A DNA stretch of 64,000 nucleotides from Heterobasidion occidentale (lineage: Eukaryota; Basidiomycota; Agaricomycetes; Russulales; Bondarzewiaceae). This document shows, piece by piece, positions 45,108-55,718 of this stretch (positions within the stretch are counted from its first letter, which is position 1; each line of letters starts with the position of its first letter). A model generated the notes under the pieces. That model was not told the DNA's origin. It saw nothing but the letters and a program-made list of their open reading frames with translations, and made no database searches. Made by a program: the position numbers and the translations under genes. The DNA lies in NCBI GenBank assembly GCA_039111635.1, contig JBCAQO010000011.1, forward strand, positions 1,178,001-1,242,000, written 5' to 3'.

Positions 45108-45377
45108 CATATGACAATGCCTGGTAAAAATTCACCTATAATTCATGCTTCTGGTCATGGACTGCAAGATCATGCTCGGTTGTCATTGCTATTTGAACAT
45201 ATGACAATGCCTGGTAAGATTTCGACTATAATTCATCTTTCTGGTCATGGATTTCAAGATCACGCTCAGTCGTTATCGCTATTTGAACATATGACAATGC
45301 CTGGTAAGATTTCGGCTATAATTCATCTTTCTGGTCATGGATTGCAGAATCTATTTCAGTCTTATCTTGCTTCTCTT
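45108..45377 (+). repeat. 90-bp tandem repeat, 3 copies
   Basis: CATATGACAATGCCTGGTAA recurs at 45108, 45198 and 45288. Each unit encodes a 30-residue phrase with MTMPGK and HLSGHG in one open frame. The identical triplet is at 52890-53159. Its position near the element's 3' end suggests subterminal binding sites; the frame may be incidental. Confidence 0.85.
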
Positions 45378-45501
45378 TTTGTAAATTTCTGGTGAATACT
45401 TGATCAGACTATACAAAGGTAGAAAAAGGCTTTCCAAGCCGTGACTATATGTCACCACTTGACCAACTCCGACAGGGAAAATCAGTACCAAGTAATTCCC
45501 G

Positions 45502-45879
45502 ATGAAAGGCGTTGGTAATGGTGTGTTGCGCATAGGGAAGCAACTTGTCGCAAGGTACGAAGTTCTCCAACTATGAGAGATTACACTGAGCAGTGCTGCC
45601 ACCTACAAACTAATGTATCACACAGGAATATATGTGCACGGCAATGGAAAGAACAATTTCCGAAAGGAACGACTAACGAATTCAATGTTTACTGGTCCAG
45701 TCTCTCTCCAGACGAACTCGCGGTATGTTCAAATTGACTTCAAAGACATCAAACTCAATAGAATTCTAAATCTAGGTATATGACCGTCTCGAGCAAGAAC
45801 AGGTATGTAGTACAACCACCACGGACATCAATACTAACACTGTCCACTCTTCCAGAAAACGAATATTGTACAGTCGTGA
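45502..45879 (+). CDS. 66-aa four-exon hypothetical protein
   Basis: ATG 45502 lies exactly at the end of the duplicated Plavaka block. Exons: 45502-45554, 45626-45722, 45776-45802 and 45856-45879, all with GT-AG introns of 53-71 nt and matching phases. The protein reads MKGVGNGVLRIGKQLVAR, then NICARQWKEQFPKGTTNEF, NVYWSSLSPDELAVYDRL, EQEQKTNIVQS. The W/F/Y spacing and the Leu-Tyr-rich helix recall a truncated HMG-box-like fold, but I would not assign it. Four clean small introns with preserved frame argue that it is real. It may be the 3' part of a larger gene broken by the transposon. Confidence 0.5.
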
Positions 45880-47510
45880 CATGGAATTTGGAGTACCTGG
45901 GTCGAGGTGGCTAGATGGGATTCGATGCAGGAGATTACTGAGGCAGGTAGTTAGATGGGATTCGAGGAGGTTAGATGGCAGGGATGTGATAAATCAATGT
46001 GGTTCGATATCGATAGATATGTTCGTGATCTCAATAGACATCGATCTAATGCACGAGATGTGGAGAGATGTCAGTAGATCGTGAATGCTCCGAAGCCTTT
46101 CCAGATCGACGGAGTCGATGTGGAGAGATTTCGTGACATGAACTTGGTTGAATCACTCGTTGGCATGCAATCAACGGTCTAATTTATGCGCGGCTAAGTG
46201 AGATGAAAGTCGTTCACATTCGATCAAATGAGACTTTTCTAAGCAGATCTAGCTATATCTACTTGTCCGTTCTCGTAGCTCTCGTTAGATCTGACTACAC
46301 CGGATTTTCACTGGGGCTCATCGATCGCCAAACTTGAGTAGCTTTACACATAACCCTCAGAATTCAAAATCTTCCGTCGTATACAGATCGACATCATGAG
46401 AAGTAATAAAATGTATTCTGATGTTAGCTACATGAGGACTCGATGTCTACAGATGCGGTCTGAACCATTAGAGAGCCATCATCAGTGGTCATCCACGCTT
46501 GCGCACGCTTGCGGAGTCCACGCTTCGGGCTGCCAGTCTGCATCCTGGTCGCCTTGGCAGTTCCGATCCCTTCGAAGCAGGTCGACCAAGTTTTTCGGGA
46601 TTCGCTTGCTTGCGTCCTCCTTGTGGGTGACTGAAGCATCGTGGGTCTGCTCAGGCTCTAGCGGAGATTCGAAGCACGGGACGAATCCCGATCGGAGCAT
46701 AAGCGGAGTCTCGGGACGAAGGATGGTCTGGCAGCAATCAGTGCCTGTTCTTCTCGGTCGCGAGCTTCGATCAGAGCTGCTTTCATGAGAATACGGCCGC
46801 TGCCGCTATAGATCAGCTTGAAGCTCCTGGTCCCAATTCAGCCAGGAATAAACCAAGTACTGGAGCTATACGTACGTCCAGGGGGGAGGACTCCGACGAG
46901 TATGCGATAGCCAGGACGTCATTGCACTGCCATGTCATCTATCAGGTTTGGATGAATCAATGAATCCGATCGAAACGCACCCGGTAGCCGCCTGCAACCG
47001 CCAACGTAAGACCACATATCCCCTAATTGTATTCGACTCTACGCCTCGTCCGCCTTGGGTCTGGAGGATGGTTCGATTCACACAACCCTACTGGCGGGAT
47101 TATAGATGCGCGCACCATCGGTCGTACTGGAGCCTCGTAATAGCGGTTTCCTGTGGGACAATTCAGGTGGTTGGTTAAGAAGCAGACAGAATACTAAACT
47201 ACCTTCGAGATCTTTCCCTACGAGATAAGACTCAAATCGAGCATCTTCAGGTCACTGGAGCGAGCGATAGAACAGGAACTCACAGGTTGCTTCAGCGTCT
47301 GCCAGAATCGCCGTAAAATAGACATTCGTGATTCAAGTGCTATGTAAGGCAACGTCTGCCAACGTGCGCTGTAAATGTCGGATTCGTGGTTAGCTGGTAG
47401 GAAGTGCCCAACGCCGCACAGTGATGTCCGATGCCGAGCTATGCCGAGGCTATTTGCCCTACGAATGAAATGCGCCTCCCATATCCTGTTGCTAATTGAT
47501 CTTACACATA
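45880..47510. other. Region without a recognised gene
   Basis: Contains short GAT-rich direct repeats near 45900-45975 (AGATGGGATTCGA twice) and 46010-46140 (GTGGAGAGAT twice). Frames of 70-130 codons on opposite strands at 46396-46788 are mutual shadows. No splice-supported gene seen. Confidence 0.4.
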
Positions 47511-47594
47511 GACTCCGTAGCTCAGTGGTTAGAGCATGCGATTGCAGCTCAAGTTTAGTATCGCAGGGTCACGTGTTCGACTCACGTCGGGTCT
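47511..47594 (+). tRNA. tRNA-Cys (GCA) with a short intron; possibly defective
   Basis: GACTCCG acceptor strand, TA, D-arm GCTC...GAGC, anticodon stem TGCGA/TCGCA, loop TTGCAG with anticodon GCA, and an intron of about 12 nt (CTCAAGTTTAGT) at the canonical 37/38 site. Then the T-arm ACGTG-TTCGACT-CACGT and discriminator T, which is typical of tRNA-Cys. TTTTT follows at 47597. The 3' acceptor strand reads CGGGTC, one A short of full pairing with GACTCCG, so this is a decayed copy or a sequencing deletion. A-box and B-box (GGTTAGAGC context, TTCGAC) are intact. Confidence 0.8.
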
Positions 47595-47808
47595 GCTTTT
47601 TGCAGACACCCTTGCAGTTTTTTTTTGTTCACCGACGAAGGTCTCCCCACTCATGTGGACTGTCAGAGCATGTTTTTCAGACATCTGACAGCACAAACTT
47701 TTGGTGGCGAATGATAACACCAATGCTCGTCGTGTGGCCACGTGACAACTAACTACGTGTAGTAACATTAGCGTTGTCCAGCTACACTCTTTGGTCAACT
47801 ATAACGTC

Positions 47809-48802
47809 ATGGGTCCAATCACTCTCTTGCTGCTACCTTTCTTTGTCGTCATTAGCCGTCAATGCTGCCCAATTGACTCTACAGTCGCCACGATTCAATG
47901 TCGTTGCATCCGATGGCTCAGCTTCGTTCGATAGGTGCCAACGTCTGCTGTGCGACGCGCTCAGTTGATCTCAAAATATCTTCAGAATTTCTCTCGCGCC
48001 AAAATCTGAAGTCTCAGTTGTGCTGAATGCGAGCGACACGCTGAAATTGACATTCCAAGTCGTGGAGAAGGACGAAGGCAAGGGTGTGCAGCCTCACCAG
48101 ACTTTCCTCCGATCTCGAACTGAGGTCTCCGGCGAGGAAGGTATCCAGCCATTAAAAACGACCTCTATAGGAAAGCTAAATTCGAACTCGTGCGTTGCAC
48201 TAAATTTATCTCATTGCAGATTCCAAACTCTATGGCGCGTTCGATCGTTCAGAACATGGCCCGTCCGCCTTCTCCTTCCTCCCATTGGTAGTGCACCGCT
48301 AAAGGTCTCCCTCATATCGGCTCTTTCTCCATTCCCTGCCAAGTTCGACCTCTTCGACCTCTCCGTACCCAGCATCTCTCCCTCCGCAGCACCCCCGACG
48401 AACCGACATTCCACCCTCTCCCCGCGATCCAGCACACTTTCAATCCCGAACATCAATGCCCCCGCGCTTCATCTCGGCGTATTCACAGCTCTCGTGCCGT
48501 CTCTTGGATCGTTCTCGTCTCTCGTATGTCCCCGTTGCCCTGCTGCGCGCGCATCACTTAACTGTGTTCTATTTTTACTCAAGTGGTCGGCCGTCCGCCC
48601 GCGCGTCCCCGCATCTCTTCTCTGCACACGTTCTTCCTTTCACCGCCCCTCCCTTGGGGTGTTTGAGGGCCTGCTCTCTGGTATGGCTCGAGCTCCGTCT
48701 CGGTCAAATTCTCCTGTACGGCACGTTCGCGGCCGTCTTCACCGCGCTCACAGGCAAGCGTGCTCTCGCGAAGATTGGCGAGCGCAGGTTAGACGCAAGT
48801 AA
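47809..48802 (+). pseudogene. SWP1: Ribophorin II / Swp1-type oligosaccharyltransferase subunit, frameshifted
   Basis: Subunit of the ER oligosaccharyltransferase, which transfers N-glycans. ATG 47809 starts a signal peptide (MGPITLLLLPF) leading to AVNAAQLTLQSPRFNVVASD. Then DTLKLTFQVVEKDEGKG, HQTFLR, EVSGEEGIQPLK, GAPLKV-like APLKVSLIS, AKFDLFDLSVPS, a transmembrane-type stretch, HLFSAHVLPFTA, and LRLGQILLYGTFAAVFTALT with GKRALAKIGERRL. Order and spacing match the C-terminal domain of Swp1/ribophorin II. Introns are retained. At least five single-base indels break the frame, several in C or T runs. Because this gene is essential, either another copy exists or the breaks are sequencing errors. 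It is convergent with the GH47 gene. Confidence 0.72.
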
Positions 48803-49044
48803 TTTGTTGCATCGCATACCATATTTGCCATATTTATATCTTTTCGAGTGCTGCGAGTCGCGATATTGCTCATGTATCTTTCGATACCGGGGTATATGAC
48901 CACTGCCGGTATGGAAGGTATGAAGACGACAACAAATTGGATAATATTATACTGCCGGAACATCGACGCACGAGTCCTGTAGAGAATGATTGCTGGCTAC
49001 AAGCGAGGAGATCTTTCAAGGTATAAGGTAAGTGCGCGTCTGGG

Positions 49045-50322
49045 CTAATGGCCGGTAGGTCTCCTGAGAGCACGGCGAACGGCTTCAGGAAACCGTGACG
49101 TCGATTCCAGTGCGTACGTCGATTTAGCGGGTGGGGCGATGAAGGGATGAGCCTCCGTATTGAAGACGTCTAGTAGCCCGTCATTAGCACAGAAGGTAGG
49201 AATGGTGGTAGAACATGAAAGACTGACAGTCATCGAGGCTGATATGGCTGGATATCGAATGTCAGGTACCTGTACCGATGGAAACAACTCGTCAGAGTTG
49301 GAAAAGAAGTACCACGATCCGTCTTACAGATATTTCAGCACCTCTGCAAACCAGAAGCTTTCTGTGTCGTCAATTTTGGTTTGTGTTGACGTTTTGATGT
49401 CGTTGATTCCAGCATACCCTGTGGAGGTCTTCAGAAATCTCTCGAACTGGCGATCGCACTGCACAAGCACGGTCGAGGTACTTGGTGTCGCGTCACACGC
49501 CATGCGTAGAAGTTGCTCTCGAGCCCTCGGGCGCTGAATATAGTCTGACCCAGTGATGTGTAGTATCCGTGCCGATATAGAATGCTTGTTGAGATGCACT
49601 CGGAGATCCGCTGCCAGTGAAGTTTCCATCGGAGGACTCGAAGGCGAACGTCTCGGGGCAATACCCTTCCTACCCAAGACAAGATGAAGTGTGAGAAGAC
49701 TTCACTTCGAGGTTGAGTAATACGACGACTCACCAGCGCAAGTGTTCCAGCAGGCATCGTCAACTGCAGTGCGATGTTTACGATGGGTATCATGTTGGTC
49801 AACTTGCCAACCATGAGCCAATTTCCGGCGTAGAAAACGCCAAGTGGATCCCACGTGGCGAATTGTTCGCTATCATCGAAGTCAGCGAGATACAGATGGT
49901 TGCCCACAGTAGAGGTCTGTGTGAAGTCGCTCGGATCTCGCCTTCTACTTTGAGAGAATTTAGGCACCTACCTTGGTCAAGGTCTTGATAGACGAGTCGA
50001 CAGCGGTGCGCATGTATTGGCGAATGTGTCGTCGTCGGTGTTGCTGAGCCGTGCATATTTAATCAAGTATTCGAAGTAGCGTCTGATCTCCACCCCAGGT
50101 CTACAATAGATCGCTAGGATTGTAAAGCTCCATGGGAGCACAACACGCACCACATATGCACCAACCGGATTTCCGGATGAAGGATCAATACCTTGTCCAG
50201 GAAGCCCAGGAAGAGACGGCCTATACGAAGATTTGAATCAAAGCCGGAGATACAATGCTAACAAACATTGCTCGCAATACGCTTGACGGAGTCTCGTCAG
50301 CTGTCGGTACGTGTCGTTTCCC
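49045..50322 (-). pseudogene. GH47 class I alpha-1,2-mannosidase, 5' end lost in gap, frameshifted
   Basis: Trims mannose from N-glycans in the ER or Golgi. Minus-strand blocks in order: PSLPGLPGQGIDPSSGNPVG, intron, TWGG, YFEYLIKYARLSNTDDDTF, RTAVDSSIKTLTK, intron, ATWDPLGVFYAGNWLM, GKLTN...IVNIALQLT, a DACWNT-type segment, TSTGYAGINDIK, DDTESFWFAEVLKYL, and DVFNTEAHPFIAPP. YFEYLIKYARL, ESFWFAEVLKYL and the FNTEAHP calcium site are hallmark GH47 motifs. The N-terminal catalytic part lies beyond the 100-N gap. At least two one-base shifts are present (after TWGG, and after LQLT where a G of a GG pair seems missing). The stop is at 49045. Whether the gene is truly broken or badly sequenced cannot be told here. 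Confidence 0.75.
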
Positions 50323-50422
50323 NNNNNNNNNNNNNNNNNNNNNNNNNNNNNNNNNNNNNNNNNNNNNNNNNNNNNNNNNNNNNNNNNNNNNNNNNNNNNN
50401 NNNNNNNNNNNNNNNNNNNNNN
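50323..50422. other. Assembly gap (100 N)
   Basis: Exactly 100 N, the usual placeholder for unknown length. It separates the GH47 gene from the second Plavaka copy, so continuity across it is unproven. Confidence 0.98.
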
Positions 50423-51412
50423 CTCATCTTCTTCCGCGCATACAAACTGTGTTACAGGTCGAAGCCGCTACGCTTCCTGAGTATTTGAGGACTGAAATTC
50501 CAGTCCGGGACCCTACAAAGCGGGACGACTGCGATCTCATCTTCTTCAAGCACGACAAGCTCTATTTGCACAAGTTAGCGCGTTTCAATTACACGACTTA
50601 CGATGTTCAACGAGGACAGGACAACATTCATCCAGGTCACTCTCGCAGCAATGTCATGGTGTTGGCTAACGTGGATTCCGATGCAACAAGTCATCATTTT
50701 TGGTATGCGCAAGTCCTTGGAATTTACCATGCAAATGTTATCTACACCGGCTCCGGCATGTTGGATTACTGCCCTCGTCGTATGGACTTCTTGTGGGTCA
50801 GATGGTATGAGACCATGCCTGCGACGGACGATGGTTGGGACACTTGCGAATTAGATTGTCTCCGCTTTCCCCCTTTGAACAGGGAGGATTCCTTTGGATT
50901 TTTAGACCTAGTAGACGTTCTCCGGGAATGTCACATTATCCCAGCGTTCGCAAAAGGTCCTCGGCATGCAGATGGGATGGGTCTCTCCCGATGTGCCAAG
51001 GACGGACAGGACTGGAAGGCTTACTATGTGAATCGGTGAGTGAACATCGTACTCGGCATATGAAAGCCCGACTCACGGTCTCGCGTCTAGGTTTGCTGAT
51101 CGTGATATTCTGATGCGTTATCACTGGGGTATGGGCATTGGGCACATTCATGCCCACGAACGATCAACTCCTGTCATTCCTTCTGGACGACAAGGGCCCT
51201 TGGAATTTCTTGAGGAACCAGAGCCCACGACACGGGTGCCCGATCTTCAGGATACGGATATGGAGGAGAGAGAAGACCCAGAGCTGGCCTTGGAAGATCG
51301 TGAGGCAGAGGGATGGGAGGATGTGTCAGATTCAGAGGAATCCATGGAAGATCCGGAAAGTGTAGATGAGGACACAACGATGTTTGATGCCGAGGACATG
51401 GTGTTTTCATAA
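50423..51412 (+). CDS. Plavaka-type transposase, C-terminal part only (copy 2)
   Basis: Exon 50423-51036 (LLPRIQTVLQVEAATLPEYL to DWKAYYVNR) and exon 51091-51412, the same splice junction as copy 1. One residue differs (LDLVD here, LDPVD in copy 1). The N-terminal finger and the conserved core blocks fall in or before the gap, so as assembled this copy could not be active. Confidence 0.8.
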
Positions 51413-52220
51413 TTCTATTGCACGATTCTTCGATAATCACATCTACGTACATCTCTTAATCAGGGAGGGCTGGGAAAGTAACACCCCACACCCCTGGCAT
51501 GATTCTACTGGAATGGGGGCCGACGAGGGAGCGGGGAGCAGAGAGGCCCAGGAACGACCTGAGGACGGATGCAGGAGCCTCTCATCCGAGTGTGAGCGAG
51601 TCAGCCGCGCTCCTGGGACTTGCGGAGGGATTCGACGAGGGAGCGGGGAGCAGGGCGGCCGAGGAATGACGTGCGGACTGTGGCCGCAGCGAGGACGGGC
51701 GCGCGTGTCGAGCGTATGTGAGTGACGTGACTACGGCCGCGATGTGACAGGTGCGTTACGACGCGTTTCCTGGTCACGCGACACATAACGCTTACGAAAT
51801 ATTCATCTAAAACCTCTAATCGCTAGGTCATCAGGAATTCTTCACAGATACGGATGCACTGGCGACATTAGAATCTTTATCTGTCAAAATGGGACATTGT
51901 TACGAGTCTTCACTGTGTATCGTGCGTTCTGTACAGAGCGTTGCCGTTACTGATTTTTATTTGTACAGTATAAGCCATTAGCGTGCGTCGTGACTTACTG
52001 ATCACTCTGATAGATGTCTTGCAGACCGCGAGCGGTGTGGGATATATCCCTAATTGCATTGTCTGTCGCGAGAAAATCAAAGAAGCGCGTACAAACGAAC
52101 ACCACCGTTAAACTCTGAACGTGCAAACGTTTGCACGCAACCTGCACTCTGTCAAGAGCTTCCATCAACAAACATCCTCAACTACTACACCCTCTGAACA
52201 CGGTCAATCACAGAATCAAC

Positions 52221-52782
52221 ATGACACGCTATCATAAGGGAAGGAGGGGGACAAGGTGAGCACACAGCACGCTGTGTTCTGCGCTAGCGTCGCTAACGAT
52301 CACGCTTGTTAGAAACACTCGCTCGAGGTGAGCATCTCTCGTTTTCACTGGACCATGGAGTGAAACCGCTGGTACTAGGCGCGTGCTGACGCTGCGGAAA
52401 GAGCGTGCATCGGAACCGACAGTCTCGTGGGCGTTTTCGGAACACTATAGCGCGAATGCGGAGGAGAAGTCAAGGGTAGAGTCACTTGTCCGAGAGTTTC
52501 TCCGCCACGCTGGGCCCGAAGCCCTACGCGATGTAGGAGCCGTGTGCATTCGGTGAGTTTGGATTTCACTCGCTGTTTGATTCTCTTTCATAGTGCTCTC
52601 TCCTTAGGTCCACTATGCATACGTCGGACGATGAAGTAGAACACGTCCAGGTGCGCGTATACGCGAAGGACGGACGGCGTTTGCGCATCAGGAAAGGGGG
52701 AAAGGATCGATGGGCATCCTTGCATATCCCCAACGATCGTGGTCTCTGGGTGCCAATCGTCTTCGTTGAAAAGAACGCCTAA
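52221..52782 (+). CDS. Second gene of the Plavaka element, copy 2 (frame intact)
   Basis: ATG 52221 starts MTRYHKGRRGTR. With introns GTGAGC...TTGTTAG, GTGAGC...GGTACTAG and GTGAGT...CTCCTTAG, the exons join in frame through a 14-15-nt micro-exon (NTRSR) to RVLTLRKERASEPTVSWAF, EKSRVESLVREFLRHAG, DVGAVCIR, VQVRVYAKDGRRLRIRKG and PIVFVEKNA, with the stop at 52782. About 135 residues, basic in the middle. The intact reading of this copy against the shifted copy 1 supports it as a real gene. Function unknown; the transposon-second-gene role is inferred from position only. Confidence 0.55.
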
Positions 52783-52889
52783 ATGTCACGTCTTCCCATC
52801 CAAGTCGTCCCTACAATCTGATTGTCGTTGTACTCTATTTACTTCTTGGTCATGCGCTGTACACTAACTATTTCTTGATCATGCGTTGA

Positions 52890-53159
52890 CATATGACAAT
52901 GCCTGGTAAAAATTCACCTATAATTCATGCTTCTGGTCATGGACTGCAAGATCATGCTCGGTTGTCATTGCTATTTGAACATATGACAATGCCTGGTAAG
53001 ATTTCGACTATAATTCATCTTTCTGGTCATGGATTTCAAGATCACGCTCAGTCGTTATCGCTATTTGAACATATGACAATGCCTGGTAAGATTTCGGCTA
53101 TAATTCATCTTTCTGGTCATGGATTGCAGAATCTATTTCAGTCTTATCTTGCTTCTCTT
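52890..53159 (+). repeat. 90-bp tandem repeat, 3 copies (copy 2)
   Basis: Same three units as 45108-45377, starting at 52890, 52980 and 53070, with no visible difference. Confidence 0.85.
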
Positions 53160-53289
53160 TTTGTAAATTTCTGGTGAATACTTGATCAGACTATACAAAG
53201 GTAGAAAAAGGCTTTCCAAGCCGTGACTATATGTCACCACTTGACCAACTCCGACAGGGAAAATCAGTACCAAGTAATTTTCCCGATGC

Positions 53290-53687
53290 AGTTCATTGCC
53301 GCAGCAGCACACCCCTGCGCAGCCCCTTCTCTAGAATGCCGCACCATTCACATCTCCAAGGTTCTTCAAATTCTTCATGGTAAGCTTCCGTGTTCCCGAC
53401 GAGTCAATAGAGTAACATGCATGACCATTTTGCAAGTTGCTACTACACGACTTCGTCTGCGCCATCGAGTCACCGTGGTACTTGAAAGCATAAATAAGTA
53501 TATCGTTCACTGATTGAACTCCTATGTTAGACGTCGACAAACTATTGCATATCACGACGCCTATCGCATCGCTCGGTTCGAACATCAAGGAGCCAATAAT
53601 TTAAAGATATCACGTCCATGAAGCCAGCCATGAAATGCGAGGCCATCATCGCACAAGGATGTAAGTCCACTCTTGTCATTGTTGGGC
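53290..53687. other. Flank of Plavaka copy 2, no assigned gene
   Basis: Directly after the block a short open stretch starts at ATG 53287 (MQFIAAAAHPCAAPS) and reaches a GTAAGC at about 53380. A further exon-like stretch near 53530 reads AYHDAYRIARFEHQGANN. The stretches do not join convincingly. Confidence 0.35.
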
Positions 53688-55718
53688 CTATATTTCGCTC
53701 CTCATTGATGTCACTCTCGTCACAGTCGTAACAGTCGTGGTCGTGGTCGTCGTGGTCATCGTTACTGTCTTGAATTTTCCGTCAGTCTCCTCTCTGCTGT
53801 CGAAGGTCTTGATTTTTTGACGTGATGCTGCAGGGGGCGTGCCAGCGTACGGACGTAGCCGCCAGTGCCAGCTACTAGCCGATCCTTGCTCAGCAAGTAT
53901 GGCCTGGAAAATAAGGTGAGCATATTCTGGACTGGACTGGAACGATTGGGTCCGACTGACCTGCGTTCCTGCTGCTGCGTTTTGGAACGAGAATACCAGA
54001 TCTGTGTACGGCCAGCAGATTCTGTGAAAGAAAGATACTAATCAGGACGAGCTCATGCTTCGAGCAGGGATTTCGGATATATCTCTTACCTCACAAGGGC
54101 TTCGTCTTCATCTTCGTTCTCCGTGCCCGGGATCTCCACGATCTCAACATCCCAACTCACCCGATAAGGGATCGCGACGATCGGGACGCCTGCCTCCAGT
54201 CTCCCATCGATGCTCAGATACGATCCATTGCGCATGTTTTTGATGGCATATCCAGAACCAAGAGACGAAAATTCCCACTATGGTCGCAGTCAGTGACGAG
54301 GACAATACTGTCGATAAAACGGAAAGGTCGCGCACCTGCTGGTTCTCCCCGCCATGCATATCATACGCAATGGCCGACCTGTTGTCACCTCCATGGAGGT
54401 CCAGTGCCGTACCCCAAATGGCGTCCGTCATGACGTACACGCCAGACATCAACCTAGGAGGCATGTGATTTGATTTCGGTGTCGGCAGCGATTGATAGTC
54501 TGGAGCGGATGGAATAGCGATGGGCTTTAAGAGCGGAAATGAGAGCTGCGATCCCTCTTCGACGTCTCGATAGTACGGCGATTCTTGCTCGCCGTCGTAC
54601 ACATTGCTTTGGATCTGCAGGGGAGATTCCTGATGCTTGGGAGAAGCATCATGTATGGGGGACGGCATTCGGTACTCGACAATAGCCCTTTCGTTGACAG
54701 GCGTCAACTGCTCCTCGAAGCGCCTTCGGGGGTAGTCCTCATCATCCAAGCGGCTCTCAGGTCGTTCTATCACAAAGCGTGAGCATGCAAGCTACGATTC
54801 GGATTATCTCCAGGCTCTCACCATGAGTGATCGGCGATTCTTGCTCCCCGCCTTGCGCCTCATTATGGGTTGGCAGAAACGAAGCATCCTGAATAGGAGA
54901 AGACATCGTAAAGTGCGCAGAGTAACGTTCCCTGACGCGGTTCAGCTGTTCCATTGCGCGACTTGGGAGGTTGCTGGCGATGTCTTCTAACCAATTCTCG
55001 TGTCCTTCTGTCTCAAGAAAGACATTCAGCATTCTTCTCGCATGGGGGCATTCTCAGGCTCACCGATGTCAGACTTGTTATTTTCCTCTTGCCTAGCTTG
55101 GACTATCTCGTTGATAAGCGTCTTGAGCGGCGTCTCGTCATCGAGTGCTCCGGACTGCCTCCAGTCTTCCTCGGCTTTCAGTTCTTCTGTACGCACCCTT
55201 CCGAGCTCCTTTTCCTCCTCGATAGGCTCCAACTTCCGGGGTATCCTCTCTGTGTTCAGCGGGATGGCTTCGACATGCGCCTCATGAGCTCCAACCTCAC
55301 TCTTCCCTGATACGACGTCTCGCTCCTGCTCTGCCTGATGTACATCCTCCTCCGTTCGTGCCGCCGCCTTGGTGTCTCCAGTGTGCGTCTCTATATGGTG
55401 GTCCTCCTGTCGCCCTGACTCGACCGGATTCTCGTTAGCACTGCTCGCGATGCCCTCGGTCCTTCTCTCGCCCTCCCTCTGATCCATTCCCCTCCCTTCG
55501 CTGTTCACGTGCCCTGTAGACCTCATGTCTGTTCTCGGCGTCTCTATCCCCAATATACCCAAGAGCCCTTTCGCCGCCAAAATACCTTCCATCTCCTCCC
55601 TCGGTGTCTGCGCCAACTCGCCTGGCATCAAGTCTCCCAGCTGCGGCGGCAGGCTGCGCATACTTGAGGGCTTGGACCCGAAAGGAGATTCGCGCCTCTG
55701 GCTTGGAGTGTTCCCCAT
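53688..55718 (-). CDS. Acidic disordered protein fused to a C-terminal beta-trefoil lectin domain
   Basis: Minus-strand gene from ATG 55718. Exon 1 (to about 55063) is about 215 residues, Glu/Arg-rich and probably disordered (MGNTPSQRRESPFGSKPSSM). Two linker exons follow, each with a phrase of the form MSSPIQDASF / MPSPIHDASP and GEQESP, a small internal duplication. The last part is a beta-trefoil carbohydrate-binding fold (ricin B-like shape, common in mushroom lectins): YVMTDAIWGTALDLHGGDNR and AYDMHGGENQQ, intron, WEFSSLGSGYAIKNMRNGSY, DGRLEAGVPIVAIPYRVSWD. All joins are in frame with introns of 55-65 nt. It ends in a Thr-rich tail (TMTTTTTTTVTTVT) at 53688. No signal peptide, so it is probably cytosolic. 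Sugar specificity cannot be read off. Confidence 0.75.

Larger units (their letters stand above)
42642..45504 (+). mobile_element. 3' half of a Plavaka element, copy 1 of a duplicated block
   Basis: Nearly identical to 50423-53289. It contains the last transposase exons, an 800-bp spacer, a small second gene and three 90-bp repeats. The identity ends at CCAAGTAATT...CCCGATG on both sides. Visible differences: C/T at 43128, C/T near 43938, two bases missing near 44463, one extra G near 44575 and C/T near 44677. Confidence 0.8.
50423..53289 (+). mobile_element. 3' half of a Plavaka element, copy 2 of the duplicated block
   Basis: Starts at the gap edge with the sequence of 42642 and follows copy 1 to CCAAGTAATTTTCCCGATG (53289), with only a handful of differences. 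The 5' half is missing because of the gap. It may be a true second insertion or the same locus placed twice; the small differences favour a separate copy or allele. Confidence 0.8.

Noticed and set aside
46396..46788. 130-residue plus-strand gene and its minus-strand partner
   Set aside because: Opposite-strand frames of similar length, no splice sites, no family resemblance.
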